A stretch of 64,000 nt of DNA from positions 558,001 to 622,000 of the forward strand of contig CASBWL010000422.1 of assembly GCA_949130495.1 (NCBI GenBank), written 5' to 3'. Made by a program: the position numbers and the translations under genes. The notes beneath the pieces were generated by a model that was given only the letters and a program-made list of their open reading frames with translations, did not search any database and was not told the origin of the DNA. Numbering within the stretch: the stretch's first letter is position 1; each line of letters begins with the position of its first letter. This document shows positions 18,069 to 30,330 of the stretch, one piece after another. This DNA is from Sambucus nigra (Eukaryota > Streptophyta > Magnoliopsida > Dipsacales > Adoxaceae).

Positions 18069-19287
18069 ATTCCAACCCAAGTCCAAATATGAAATCCGAC
18101 ATCAAAACTAATGTAATAATATCAAAGGCATCTAACACATATATTAAACGGGAGCTAAACATCTATACATATGATTTCAGTCCCAAGAATAACCCACACA
18201 ATACTGCCCCCAACAAATATCAAATCATCGTATTATGTATCTTACGCAGCATTGTGTTTATTAACAATTGTCTACATCATTAGACTACATGCATTTCTTC
18301 TCAATTAATATACGTAAGTCCGGAGGAGTCCTCAACAAACGGATGTAAACAACACACACATAAGAGGGGCAGTTTTCAAGGTCCATCAATGGACCCATCT
18401 ATCTAAATTACCTAATCAAAAGAAGTTTCGTCAATGTGGGACCTAAAATAATGACCTTAACAATGCCTATCCCACCTGTGCCAACGGGTGCTACTGTCTG
18501 AAGACGTACACAACCCCAACAAATAGCCCATCCGCGAACACGGGTGTGTTTACACAATTAATAAATACATATGTGTATCACATAATGTTAATAGGTAACT
18601 ATCTTCATAATTACCCCACTTAGTCTTCATCAATCTACATGTAATACCCTTATCTTAAGAATTAACACCCTAATTACTTAGTAAATTCCCCAATTAATGA
18701 ATAGCGACACAAAACTTGTTTTAATTAAATATTCGCTCACTTGGATAACCTCCCACATACTCGTTTGAGTTCCTAAAACTCCCCTAAATGTTTCCACGAT
18801 CCAACCTTAACCAAGCCCAGGGGCCGAATCGATTTGACTTTCAGAGCAGAATTGGTTCTCCGAGTCGAATCGATTCTCCCTGTAGGCAGAATTAATTCGA
18901 GATACGACACAAGCCCAAATCTGCTTGTTTTCCTTATACGAGTTTCATTCCCAAAAATTCAATTTAGCTTCTAAGGTTTTTCTTACTTAAATTCCATAAA
19001 CTATAACGCTGTTATAGCTAAGAAAACATAATTACATCCTCGTATACTCAGTCCCGCATGGTAACCTCTCATAAAGTCAAGAAATCAGAGATAATCATTA
19101 GAGGTAATCTAACCCAATTCAAGATCATAATTTTTATCTAAAAATTTCCAGAATAAAGGAATCGATATATGATTTGAAATCATTTAGAACCATAAATCCT
19201 ATCACATGGTTTCTAATTAAAAAATTTCCAATAAAACGACATTAATTCCGGGTTTGTCACTAAAGTGTTTAATTTTCAATACATAAC
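18069..19287 (-). repeat. Tekay-like left LTR, piece 2 of 3
   Basis: Continues the alignment with the right LTR where Tat-1 interrupted it: 18069 pairs with about 52092, and the GGGTTTGTCACTAAAGTG block at 19251-19268 pairs with about 53398-53415. Includes the segment on AATCGATTC-type repeats near 18830-18890. Ends at the 5' LTR of Tat-2. Confidence 0.85.
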
Positions 19288-19733
19288 TGTGGGAACAAAA
19301 TTATTCATTATGCCCATTTTTTATATTGACGATGATATCACGAGGATTACAATATTGTCCGACCCAGTTTTAACGGATAATTGCATTTGTGTATTTAGCA
19401 TGTGATTAAATTCTCCTTGATAAGCTCAAATTGGTTACCAACAATCTCAGAGAGATATTCAGGGACACGTTACGAGTTACACTCATGCCGAAAGAGTTAC
19501 GTATACAAATCAACTCCTTAAACACTACTATAAATGTAACGCCCTCACCCCGGGCCAAGGAGAAAAACAACTTTGTAACATTGAGAGATACACTAATAAA
19601 AAAATAGTAACGTCTATGTGGACTTAGGCAATTTTTCGAACCACGTATATTATGTGTTATGTGTGTGACAAATTTACTTTCCTCTTTGATTAGTTTCTTA
19701 GACTTACTTATTGTGATTATTTTTACACTCATA
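19288..19733 (+). repeat. Tat-2 5' LTR
   Basis: Starts TGTGGGAAC, ends CACTCATA (CACTCACA in the other LTR). The block ATGTAACGCCCTCACCC near 19533 recurs near 45781. Left end inferred from alignment with 45536-45982 and from the break in the Tekay-like LTR. Confidence 0.78.
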
Positions 19734-19754
19734 ATTGGCTCTGTTTGTGGGAAA
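19734..19754 (+). other. Tat-2 primer-binding site (degenerate)
   Basis: ATTGGCTCTGTTTGTGGGAA matches the Tat-1 site except for a few bases (GCGCCGTC there, GCTCTGTT here) and sits at the same place after the LTR. Confidence 0.75.
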
Positions 19755-19801
19755 AAAAAATTTGTTCCTACGAAAGAAATCCTTAAAAAGAGAGTATCAC
19801 G

Positions 19802-22720
19802 ATGTGCAACCACAACAGTAATCTTCCCCAGGCCGACGATGTGTAGGAAAAGCTAGCCGCACCTAGAGTCAGGTCTCAATTTCTCTAGGAACTAAACCCA
19901 AGGTTTTGCCAAAAAATACTCCCATTTGAAGAGATTCATGGCCCTCCTAGGTCTACTCATTGGTCGACGCTTATGAAGCTAGGCTTCAAGAGAAAGAGGA
20001 GGCCACGCACCTCCAGGTGTAAGAAAATGCTCCTATGCAAAGGAGAGTTGAAAGAATGGAAAAAGAGCTCCACAGCAACAATCGAAAATGTGGTGCAAGG
20101 TCTCCTAGTCCTTAAGCGAGCAACACTCATGTAACACCCCGCCCACCCGGGGTGAGCGAACGGAGCGCTAATGTGATAAAACTAAACTAAATCCACAATA
20201 TAATAAGGTATAGAGCATCTAAATCCCACAACAACAAAAGAGAAACTACAAATCTCAATCTCTTCAAATTAAATACCAAATCTCTCGAATTACATACAAC
20301 AACTAACTCAAAAATAAAATACGAATCTCCAAAGCTCTATACATCAAAATAATACAAATCTTCCAAAAATATTATTCCCAAAATATCCAAGCTAAAATAA
20401 TTCCCCAATAATCCATAGCGCTCAAATCCACGCTAACCTGCCAACTAAAAGAAAATATGGGGAAGTACACAATACGACAGGAAAGATGCTCAACAAATAT
20501 GGATTAGCAACGAATAAAACGTAACAACACGAGTATGAATATTCAAATCAAAATGAAAATCTCAATAGCATTTCATCATTATAATTTCTCAACAACACTT
20601 TAACCGGGTCACCAGGCCTCACCACATCCGTATATGCTTTATCAAGCCATAGCCCGGAAAACAGGAATTTTGGCGGGTGCCCAACATCCGTGCCATATTA
20701 AAATCTCATGACAACGTGCTCATCAACAATATAATGATACCACATGAAAAATAATTTCAACAATTATTTTCCAGATTTCAATGAATTTATCAATTCAAAT
20801 ATGAGTTCAATTAAACAAGAATTCAAAGAGAATGACACTCGCGAGATTTAAGGAGCATATTGTGTAAAACCCCATACCTCAAATCATGATGAGAAACCAA
20901 TGATCACATCCTCAAGATCAACACAAAAGATCTACAGAAGCTCCTCCATGAACCTCCAACAAAATAGCCCCAAGAACACCTCTAATCTAAGGTTGGAACT
21001 CACAAATCTCAAAGGCCAATGTATAATTAAAAAGAAGGGGAATATAAAATATATTTGCTGCCAAAATTTGTGTCAAAAGTATGTTAAAAGGTTTGCCCAC
21101 GACTTCCTTTTATAATGCAAAGAAATGAAGAGTTGGAATCCAAAAGACTCCTTTAAATAAGGCAAATAAATGAAGAGTCGGAAGTCAAAACAACTCCAAG
21201 AGTTAAAAACATTTTAAAATCATTTTAAAATCCATTTTAACTCCGATTTCAAAACTGTTTGAAATTCTCACCTTTAAAAATAATAACCAACATATTTGAG
21301 CAATAAAAATAATTTTATCTAAAACTTTATTTTCCTCCATTTTCCAAAATTAATTAAAATAGCCCAAAATTACGCGGGTTGTTACAACTCATAGCCGAGG
21401 GATGAGCCCCAAGCGCAATTTGGATCAACCATAGCATAGTCGACCAGAGAGATGCCAGAAGAACGATGAATGTGATGAGGACATAAGGAGTTTGGTCCAC
21501 AGGGAGATGGATCATCACCCAACCCATCGAGGGGCTAGGTCCACTAAAGAGCTATGTAGAAGAGATCTTAACACAATCATGAAATCCCCTTTTTTAAAGG
21601 AGATCGATGAAGTGGATCCCCCCAAAACAGTTTTCTATTCCCAAGTTCAAAATCTATGATGGAAAAACTAACCCCATAGACCATATTAGGCAATATGGGC
21701 AGGCCATGACACTTTGGAGTCATAATGACCCGCTTATGTGTCGTATGTTTCCTTCTTTCCTACATGACATAGCAAATAAGTGGTTCGAAAATTTGCCTCA
21801 CAGGTCTATTAAGAATACAAAGATCCACGCTAAGGCCTTCACTTCACCAGCAGTTCCCACCCGAAGAGGATGAACTCACTTCTCATAAATGAAGAAAAAG
21901 TCACAGGAAATTCTTCACGAGTATGCCAAACGGTATTGGGAAGTGTTCAATGAGATATAAGAATGCTTGGAGGAAGTTTCCATAGCATCCCTCAAGATTG
22001 GTCTATCGACCTCGTCTTTGATGCACCAGTCTCTTACCAAAAATGAGGCTAACACCATCGACGACCTAATGGCATGTATTGAAAAATACGCTAAGGTTGA
22101 GGACATGGTTCATACTATCAATACAAAAATTGGTTTCTTTAAAGACATAATGGGAGGCGATAAGGATAATAGTCCCAAGAAAGGGAGCAAGAATGGGGGA
22201 AATAGCGGTTCAAAAAATGGAAGCAAGTAAGATCATTCGAAATCCTTTCAAGACATTAACACGATCTTCAAGGAACCAATCTACAAGATTCTGGGAAAGA
22301 TCAAAGATAAAAAATTTGTGAAGTGGCCTAAGAAGATGGACGACCACCCAATAAAGAGGAACAACGCGCTGCAATGTGCATTCCACAAAGAGGGCGACCA
22401 CATAACATAGCATTACAAGGTGTGAAAATCTCATTTGAAGGAATTGACCCAAGTTGGGCATGTGAATGAATATATTAACAAGAAAACAGAAAAGTTCATA
22501 GGCAATAGTGACCAAAAACCAGATAATGTCCTTGATGATGACATGAGACACGAGTTCACGGTGATCCATAGAGCCTTTAACCTCAAATAAATCTAGTGGA
22601 ACGCTGTTCAGATGGAACTGAAAAAGGACACGGTTGTAATGGAGGCCTTCTAGATTGATGATGCCAAGCACCACATTAAAAAGCATCAGCGACTAGAGGA
22701 TGTCGATTATTATAAAAGAA
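19802..22720 (+). pseudogene. Tat-2 gag (split by a solo LTR)
   Basis: Gag remains at 19802-20129 and 21392-about 22720 with the 1257-bp solo LTR between. Recognisable blocks: FSIPKFKIYDGKTNPIDHI with Trp-rich CANKWFENLP-like continuation at 21630-21800, and the zinc knuckle CAFHKEGDHIT at about 22377, where a stop follows before the last Cys. Tat-1 shows the equivalent KYDGKTDPVLHIEQY and CEFHKDHGHMTKNC. Several stops and at least one frameshift exclude function. Confidence 0.8.
20130..21386 (+). repeat. Solo LTR (1257 bp) inserted in Tat-2 gag
   Basis: TGTAAC...GTTACA terminal inverted repeat with a perfect 5-bp target-site duplication ACTCA (20125-20129, 21387-21391). It starts with an ACACCCCGCCC block, has no internal coding sequence and no second LTR, so it is the product of LTR-LTR recombination. 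A short 71-codon frame inside is not called. Confidence 0.9.
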
Positions 22721-22739
22721 TCATCTTTACTAAGGAGGA

Positions 22740-23066
22740 TTTGATTGGGGTGAGGACCTCACATCACGATGCACTCGTAATCATCCTCATGATTGTGAAC
22801 TGGGATGTCGACAAGCTACTGGTGGATCAAGGGAGCTCGTCTGATGTGATGTAACTGGAGCATTTCCATAAATTGAAGCTCAATTTAGCCGACCTCAAGG
22901 AGGAAAATGTTCCACTAGTCGACTTTGCAGGGAAAATCACAATGTTGTTAGGGAAGGTAGTCCTACCAGTGAGGGCAGGGAATATTTCGAAGATGGTTAA
23001 GTTTTTTGTAATTAACATAGATTCTCCGTACCATACCATTCTAGGTAGGGGTACCTTCACACAATA
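22740..23066 (+). pseudogene. Tat-2 aspartic protease remnant
   Basis: The active-site strand reads LLVDQGSSSDVM (22820-22855), where Tat-1 has VLVDNGSSADIM. A later block, PLVDFAGKITMLLGKVVLPV, runs to YHTILGRGTFTQ at about 23060. A stop follows VM, so the protease is broken. Confidence 0.8.
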
Positions 23067-23399
23067 AGAGTCGTGTCATCAATATACCACCAGAAGCTCA
23101 AGTGTATCACTAACCGAGGAGTAGTGGAGATCTGGGGCGACCAAGCCACTGCCAGAAGCTCTTCCTGAGGAAGCTAAAAATGGGGCTACTCTTTCTAAAT
23201 AGCAACTACGGTACGACTAACTAGGGGTAGAGGAAACCAGGATCCACTCCATAGACAGGATCATCAAAGATCGAGAAGAGGTTACATTTGATACCAACCT
23301 ATCACATAGAAATTTTTTAATCGGGATGACTCTTGCCGATCATAAAAAAATGGATCTCAATGCCTTCCTTAAGAGTAACTTAGACATATTCACTTGGGA

Positions 23400-24130
23400 G
23401 ATTTACGACCTGATAAGGATTGATCCCCAAGTAACTTTCCATGGTCTTCACATGGATCCATACTTCAAGCCAATCAGAAGGCGTGCCTAACAACACTAGG
23501 AAAAGTCTAGAGCAGTGGAAAAAGAAGTAGTAAAGCTTCTAGAAGCAAGATCCATTAGGGAAGTCCAATTTTTGGAGTGGCTCTTAAAATCCAGTTGTGG
23601 TGTAGAAGAGAAATGACATTTGGAGAGTTTGTATTGACTTCATCGACCTTAACAAGGCTTACCTCAAGGATAATTATCCCCTACCAAAGATAAACCAGTT
23701 GGTCGATGTAACTGTAGCACACGAACGAATGAGTTTCCTCGAGGCTTACCGAGGATATAATCAGATTCCACTATTCGAGTCTGATCAGGAAATGACGTCT
23801 TTCATAACTCGAGTTGGCTTATATTTTTACAAGTTCGTGCCATTTGGCCTAAATAATGCTGGATCTGCTTATCTGAGGCTGGTCACCAAAATGTTCAAAT
23901 AGCAAATAGGACAAACCATGGAGGTTTGCATCAACAACATTTTATTCTAGAGAAAGAACAAAGGCTTATATTGGATGAAGATCAACGTGAGAAAATGCTC
24001 ACTCGAGGTCTAATCGGGGAAATTTATGGGGTATGTGGTCAACAAAAGAGAAATTAAATCCAATCTATACCAAATCGATGTGGTGAAGTCTAGATACAAA
24101 GGACATTGCATGAGATTTAGAAACTCACTA
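23400..24130 (+). pseudogene. Tat-2 reverse transcriptase remnant
   Basis: Blocks in order: DIFTWEIYDLIRIDPQ (about 23383-23430), KINQLVDVTVAHERMSFLEA (23690-23748), TSFITRVGLYFYKFVPFGLN (23798-23860). The catalytic box reads VCINNILF at about 23924-23947 in place of VYVDDMLT in Tat-1, so both catalytic Asp are lost. Stops flank it. Confidence 0.82.
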
Positions 24131-25183
24131 GAATGCTCGCGGTACTCAACCACTTCATCTTAAATTCCTCGGAGTTTTGCTGATCATTATTTTAGTTCCG
24201 AAAGAAGGAGAAGGACCTCACCTGAAACAAAGATTACTCGAGAGCCCTTATAGAAATTAAGGCCTACCTCAGCAAACCATATTTGCTAGAAATTCTCAAA
24301 GATGGGGATCCTTTATACCCCTACCTCACAATCTCAGACCATGCAGTTATCATGGCTATGATCTGTGAGAAGGAGGAAAAACAATTTCCTATTTACTACG
24401 CCATCAAAATAATATTGGACATAGAGTAGCACTACCCGCCACTTGAAAAACTAGCTTACGCTCTGTTAATCGGTTCATAAAAACTAAAGCATTACTTTGA
24501 AGCCCGCTCCATGACAGTAATTACTTTACTCCACCTCAAAGATGTTCTTTAGAAGGCTGACCTTTCTGGACAAATGTCCAAATGGTCAATCGAACTTGGA
24601 AGATTTGACATCCACTTTTAACCAAGAAAATAAATTTAAGGGACATTTTGGTTGATTTTATCATAATATTGACCATAGAAGGTCCAACCGACTAACAATC
24701 GATAGATCAATCATTAAACAATGAAGCACAATCCAAGGACTGGACCCTCTACATTGGCAAAGCCTCAAATTCTAAGGGGCAGGAGTGGGAATAATTCTCG
24801 TTTCACTTGAGGACATAATCATTGAGTAGAGAATTAGCTTGGGTTTTGATGCCTCTAACAATGAAGCTGAGTACAAAGCACTGATAGCTAGCCTACGTAA
24901 AGCCCATCTACTAGGGAAAAAATAGATCAGCGTGTTCGGCGATTCCAAACTGGCCTCCAACCAAGTCAACAGAGACTTCAATGCGAAAAATGATAGGATG
25001 GAAGACTCCCTAACTGTTGTTTATGAGCTCATAGTAAAGTTCGAGGGTATTTACGTCCAACAGTTCCCTTGGGACAGAACAGTCACTCTGACGCCCAAAC
25101 ACCTCTAAGCTCAGTAGTGGACTTTGAACTCGAAAGAACAATCGAAGTGCAGTTCCTCGCCAAGCCGAGAATTGACAAAGTAA
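24130..25183 (+). pseudogene. Tat-2 RNase H pair remnant
   Basis: First, Ty3-type RNase H: the DPLYPYLTISDHAVI-like block at about 24307-24350 and a later WSIELGRFDIHF block near 24580. Second, archaeal-type RNase H: DWTLYIGKAS at about 24737-24766 (Tat-1 WRLYVDGSS; Asp changed to Gly), SNNEAEYKALIASL near 24856-24897, FGDSKLASNQVN near 24939-24972. The 3171-bp solo LTR then interrupts the frame at 25189. Confidence 0.78.
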
Positions 25184-25188
25184 TAGTC

Positions 25189-28100
25189 TGTAACACCCCA
25201 TATTTTAGAGGATATATAAATTAATTAAATTAGTGAGTTGGATTTATTTAATTTGGAGAAATTCATTTAATTTGGTGATTTAAATTTAATTTATTTAAAT
25301 TGGAGAAATTATTGAATTTGGAGATTTAGAATTTATTATTTAAATTTGGGGATTTAGAAATTCAAATTAATTCGGGTTATTGAAAATTTTCATGTGTCGC
25401 ATTTTGAGGTTGAAATTGGAAAATTTTATAAAGTATCTCGGATGACAATTCTGAGTGCACGGTTGAGTCCGGAAGGGTCAAGATAGTCGAAAAAGAGTAC
25501 CCGGGGGTAGTAAATGGGTCTCGGGGCATTTTTAGACATGACCGAGCCCATACGGGGGCATTTAAGTCATTTTTAATTGGCCAATAGGCTTAATTACGGG
25601 ATTGAGGAATTTTAACTTAGGTTTAAGTGTGTTGGGCAGCCATAAGTCATTCCAAAACACAAAGGGTTGAGAGAGGAGAGAAAGGAGAAAGAAGAAGAAG
25701 GAAAGAAGGATGACAAGAGCAATTCGGGCAAGAATTTCGACATGGGATCGTCGGATTTAATCCCCCAAGGCAAGTGTTTTCTTGCTTTAATTTGAGTTGT
25801 AGTTAATGATGTAAATAGTTGTAATTATGTCAATTAATTCTGGAAATTTGGAAGTAGGAATTTGAATTGATATTTGTGGGTTTATGGTGAAGAAGATGAA
25901 GAATAACCATTAATGGGGGATTTTTAACTTTGTGAGAAATTGGGTTAATAGTGAGATTATAACTTAATTTGAGAAGTGAATAACATGATTAGATCTTGGT
26001 TTTTGAATCTCCATTAGTGGTATTGTTGGAAGAAATTGTTAATGATGAAGTTTGGGTGGATTTAGGATGAATCTTGGGAGGTTTTTGGGGTAAAAGATCT
26101 GAGTATAATCGAAGGTTTTGGAGCTTTAATGGCGATTCTGTACGCGTGGCCCTGTAGAAAATCTCGTTTTCTACATTTTGTTGTCTCACGCGCTTCCTCC
26201 AAAACTGCTCCAAAATGCCTTAAAACATCAATTTATTAATCTGGGCAGAATGTGGGAAAACTTTTTAAGAAAGGTTTTTTTTAAATCTTCTTTGAGGTGA
26301 ATCTTTATAATGCCCTAACTTTTGGCATACGGACTCGGATTAGTGTGTCGTTCACGGACACACATAGATAGCGAAGAGTATTACGCTGTCCTGGGAATAT
26401 TTTTAATTAGACACAAAAATTGAAAGGTCTAAAATACCCTTGAAGACGGAACGAGTTATTTGATTTTTAGCACAAGTTTAAATGAGCATAACTTTGCATA
26501 CGAATTCGGATTTACGTGCCGTTTGTGGCCACGCATAGCAAATGGAGAGTAGTACGCAATACTAGGAATTTCATTACTGAGGCATATATTGTGAAATGTC
26601 TAAAACACCCTTGGAGTTTATTTAGTGATGAAACTTTCCCGAATTGAAACTAAAAATTGTTGGGAACTTTGTGAGACTAATATGAACTTAATCAAGTATA
26701 TATGAGGTGAGATATATAATTATATAAATTATATTAAATAGTGGGATGTAGCTATTTTGGTATTGGATCGTATTTAATACGAGCGAACTAGTAATAATTG
26801 GAATATATGTATATATATATGAATGTGTGAATTATATATATAAATATGGGAATACATAATCCAATAGAAAAATGATAATAGGTTACGGGAATACCTAAAA
26901 TAATGATAGGTTGTGTGAATACGTAAAACAATGAAAGGTTGTGTGAATACCTAATATTTTAATAGGGTGCGTGAATACCTATTTGATTGTTTTATTATGT
27001 GTATGACATACCTAGCTGCTTGCTATCGCGGGGGGTTGTGTAGAGACGGTCTTATCCTGAGTGACCTTCAGGGGGATATTTGACTTGTATCTCAGAACAT
27101 AGGACTGTGAAAGACTTATTTGTGAGTTGATAAGTCCGCTGACTATGGGAGCGTAGGTATGTGCGTGACCCATAGGTATGTGAACTCTGTTCGCCGCCAA
27201 TATGTGTGATTTGTTTATATGGTTCGTGGGACATTTCCGAACCGATAGTCCTTGTTTGAGTACGAGACGTACCGGTACATGATAGCAGAGTATGCAATGC
27301 ACTATAGGTGTATCCTTAGGGTGCTGTGTTAGTATATATATATATATAATGGTGGTGGATATATATGTATACTTGTGATATAATTACAATGTGATAATTG
27401 TAGGCTATTAAGATTGTGCTGATACATATATATAATAGTGAGGGATATATGTGTATGCTTATGGTATATCTACAATGAGATAATTACAGACTATTAAGAT
27501 AGTGAAATCTTATATAAACGTAAATAGTAAATACTTGACTTTAGTGTGATAACACTTATTTAAAAATGATAATTGTTGAGATCAAATATGATATACTACT
27601 ACGAGGGGTAACTAGAAGGATAAGCCTTTTACCTAGTTAGAAGCGTGTCAGATGGCTAGGCGGAATAAATGAATGCGATAGGTGTGCACTATAGAAGAGA
27701 GGTGAGATTGTCCTCAAGAGAGTGGGACCGTAAAAGCAATTATGAACATTATATACTACGCATTTCATTTATTGCAATAAAATGCTTGCTAAACATTTTT
27801 TATAAATCGGGGTCTGACCCGTTTCTTGTACTTCTTCTCTCTTGTCTATGTATATGTATATTAACAGGTGTCCAGCCACAGGGATGCCATAGTTGACTTA
27901 TCTATTCCAGGGTTACGCAGCTGCAACATTGTGGATGGTTGCAGGATTTGATTTAGACGTATCATTTCTTTATTCCTAGAGTAGGATTCTTATCTCAGTT
28001 GTAGATTCATTCAGGTCATGTTTCCCCTTTTACTTTTAGACTCAGTATTTGGTTTATGTATTCATTTATCGAATTATTATTATTGGGATTTTGAGCCGAT

Positions 28101-28359
28101 TATTTATTTGGCGGGTCATTTAGTCATTTAGTACTGTTTTAGACTAATGGTTTGGATGTGTGGTTTATTTGTTATTCAACATGCATATTTAATTGTTTAA
28201 TAAAAGCATAAAATTTGGCATCAGTCTTTTTGAATACTAGGTGGTTAGTAAAGTTTTAAAAAGTTTTCGACAGTGATGCTAAGAATGAACCCCTGAGATT
28301 CCTGTTTTAAATTTGATATAGGACTGATCACCCGGTATTTATTTGGGCGGGGTGTCACA
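25189..28359 (+). repeat. Solo LTR (3171 bp) inserted in Tat-2 pol
   Basis: Starts TGTAACACCCCATATTT and ends GGGGTGTCACA, flanked by the perfect target-site duplication TAGTC (25184-25188, 28360-28364). It is unusually long for a solo LTR. Includes TATA-type simple repeats at 26806-26846 and 27334-27366. It is related to the truncated LTR at 57222-59690. No internal coding domain. Confidence 0.9.
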
Positions 28360-28364
28360 TAGTC

Positions 28365-29637
28365 ACTAAGCACGTTCTAACCATCGATAAAGTTCCCTGC
28401 TGTATGGATCCAATCGTGGCATACTTACAGAATGAGACACTGATGGTCAATAAGCGAATGACATAACTAAGTAAGAGTAAATGCTGATTGATTTTACCTA
28501 GATCCTCAGGGGAAACTATACAAAATATATTTCGCAGGTCCTTACCTCCAATGCGTTCACCTAAAAGATGTCAAGAAAGTTCTCTATGAACTTCACGATC
28601 AGATTTGCAGAATTCATGTAGGAGAAAGATCTCTGGCATTCTGAGTAATCACGAAGGGCTACTAGTGGCCATACATGCAAAAAGATAAAAGTATTTATGT
28701 TCAGAAGTGCGAGAAGTGTAAAAGTTCTCCCCTATGGTTCATTAACTAGCTAATGATTTAATGCCTCTAACCAGCCTATGAGCATTCGCGTAATGGGGGT
28801 TAGATATTATGGGACCACTATCAACCGCACCTGTGAACTGCAACTATTTTCTAGTTGGCACTGACTATTTCACCAAGTGGGTAGAGGCAGAACCACTATC
28901 TAACATCAGAGATGCCAAATAATAAGATTCATTTGGAGGAATATCCCAACACATTTTGGGATTCCAAGGGCCATTATAACTGACAATGGAACGCAATTCT
29001 AAAGTGGTCCATTCCAGAACATCTGTGATGAACATGGAATCAGTCGACATTTTATCTCAATAGCATACCCACAAAGCAACGGTCAAGCATAATCTTCCAA
29101 CAAAATTATATTCGACGGCCTTAAAAAGAGGTTGGAAAAAGCGATAGGTTCTTGGGTAGACGAACTTCCCGTATTCTTTGTGCATATCGTACCATGCCTA
29201 GGAGACCAATAGGGGAAACACCCTTCGCAATGACTTATGGAATGGAAGCTATCATACTTCTTGAAGCTAGCCTCCCAACCATGAGAACTAGGGTAGCAAA
29301 CCAAGGACTTAATGATGATGCTTTTTGCAATGAACTTGAGCTGACAGATGAATGAAGAAAGTAAGATATGAATAATCTTGCCTCATATAAGAAATAACTA
29401 GCAAGGAAGTACTTCCTAAGGGTCAATCCAAGAAATTTCCAAGTAGGAGACTACATCCAAAGGAAGGTTCTCAGTAGCACTGTAAGACCGACAGATGGTA
29501 AAATGGGGACAAATTTGGATGGACCTTTCAAGGTGGTTAGATATGACCTTCAAGGATCTTATCACTTGGAAATAATGGAGGTAAGAGAGATACCAAGGGC
29601 ATGGAATGCGACCAAACACAAGCAGTTCTACTTCTAA
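28365..29637 (+). pseudogene. Tat-2 integrase remnant
   Basis: Continues the Tat-2 frame after the solo LTR. Blocks: VHVGERSL-like finger region near 28615, FTKWVEAEPLSNIRDAK at 28870-28920, DNGTQF at about 28982-29000 followed by a stop, YPQSNGQA near 29068-29091, where the Glu that should follow is gone, GLKKRLEKAIGSWVDELP near 29118-29170, and the C-terminal GPFKVVRYDLQGSYHLE up to AWNATKHKQFYF* at 29637. Tat-1 has the same order. Confidence 0.82.
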
Positions 29638-29640
29638 ACT

Positions 29641-30330
29641 TCTTATAGCTAAGCGCATATTGTTTACACAAATTTTTATTTCAAACTTATGTTGCTCAAA
29701 ATTATTATTTTATGTTATGAATAAATAATGGCCTTTCTATTTTTAATGTCTTGATTATCTTAATTTTATGCATCATTTCTAAGTAATTAATCATCATTAT
29801 CGCGTGCCAAATATGATTTCTCTGGATTACAGTAAGTTATTAAGCTTATTCCAATCAAAGAACTTCCTCATGCCAAACAGGATTCAAGTTAATTATAGTA
29901 AGTTGTTCAGTTTATTTCAATTAGATTTAATCCTCAGGCCCTTGAAATTCAACTACAACAAGATATTCAGTTTATTTTGATGAAATGATAAGGGTCCATA
30001 GGTATTTGTTAAGCTTCAAACACAAACGACCTCACGAGTTGCCTAGGTAATAATAAAAATCTCTAAGGGGGATCCCTAGGCATAAATCCAACTCTGGTTG
30101 GTAAAACAAATCCTGAACGGGTCAATGGTCCATTAACCTGGTGCATTTTTTCCAACCGCCTTTCCTAGGCCTAAGGGGGTGTGAAGACATGGCTTAAAGG
30201 TAAGGAAGATGGAATAAATACATGAAAAGGAATAATGAAATGGAAAAATGCAATAATCATTGATACATACTGTATTTAGTTGGCAAAAGCCCAAGGTACA
30301 AAATGTATCAATTACACGATCATAATTACA
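29641..30330. other. Tat-2 3' non-coding region
   Basis: AT-rich stretch after integrase. Three related segments near 29828, 29889 and 29960 repeat an AAGTTATT..AGCTTATTTCAA-like pattern, which may be an eroded counterpart of the Tat-1 tandem region. No coding frame. Confidence 0.5.

Noticed and set aside
20130..21386. Considered as Helitron or large MITE
   Set aside because: TG...CA ends with a 5-bp direct repeat on both sides fit an LTR; no 3' hairpin with CTRR end and no TA or A/T insertion as for Helitrons.
27012..27302. 96-codon minus frame in the long solo LTR
   Set aside because: No domain; the same region in the related LTR (59380-59680) does not keep the frame.
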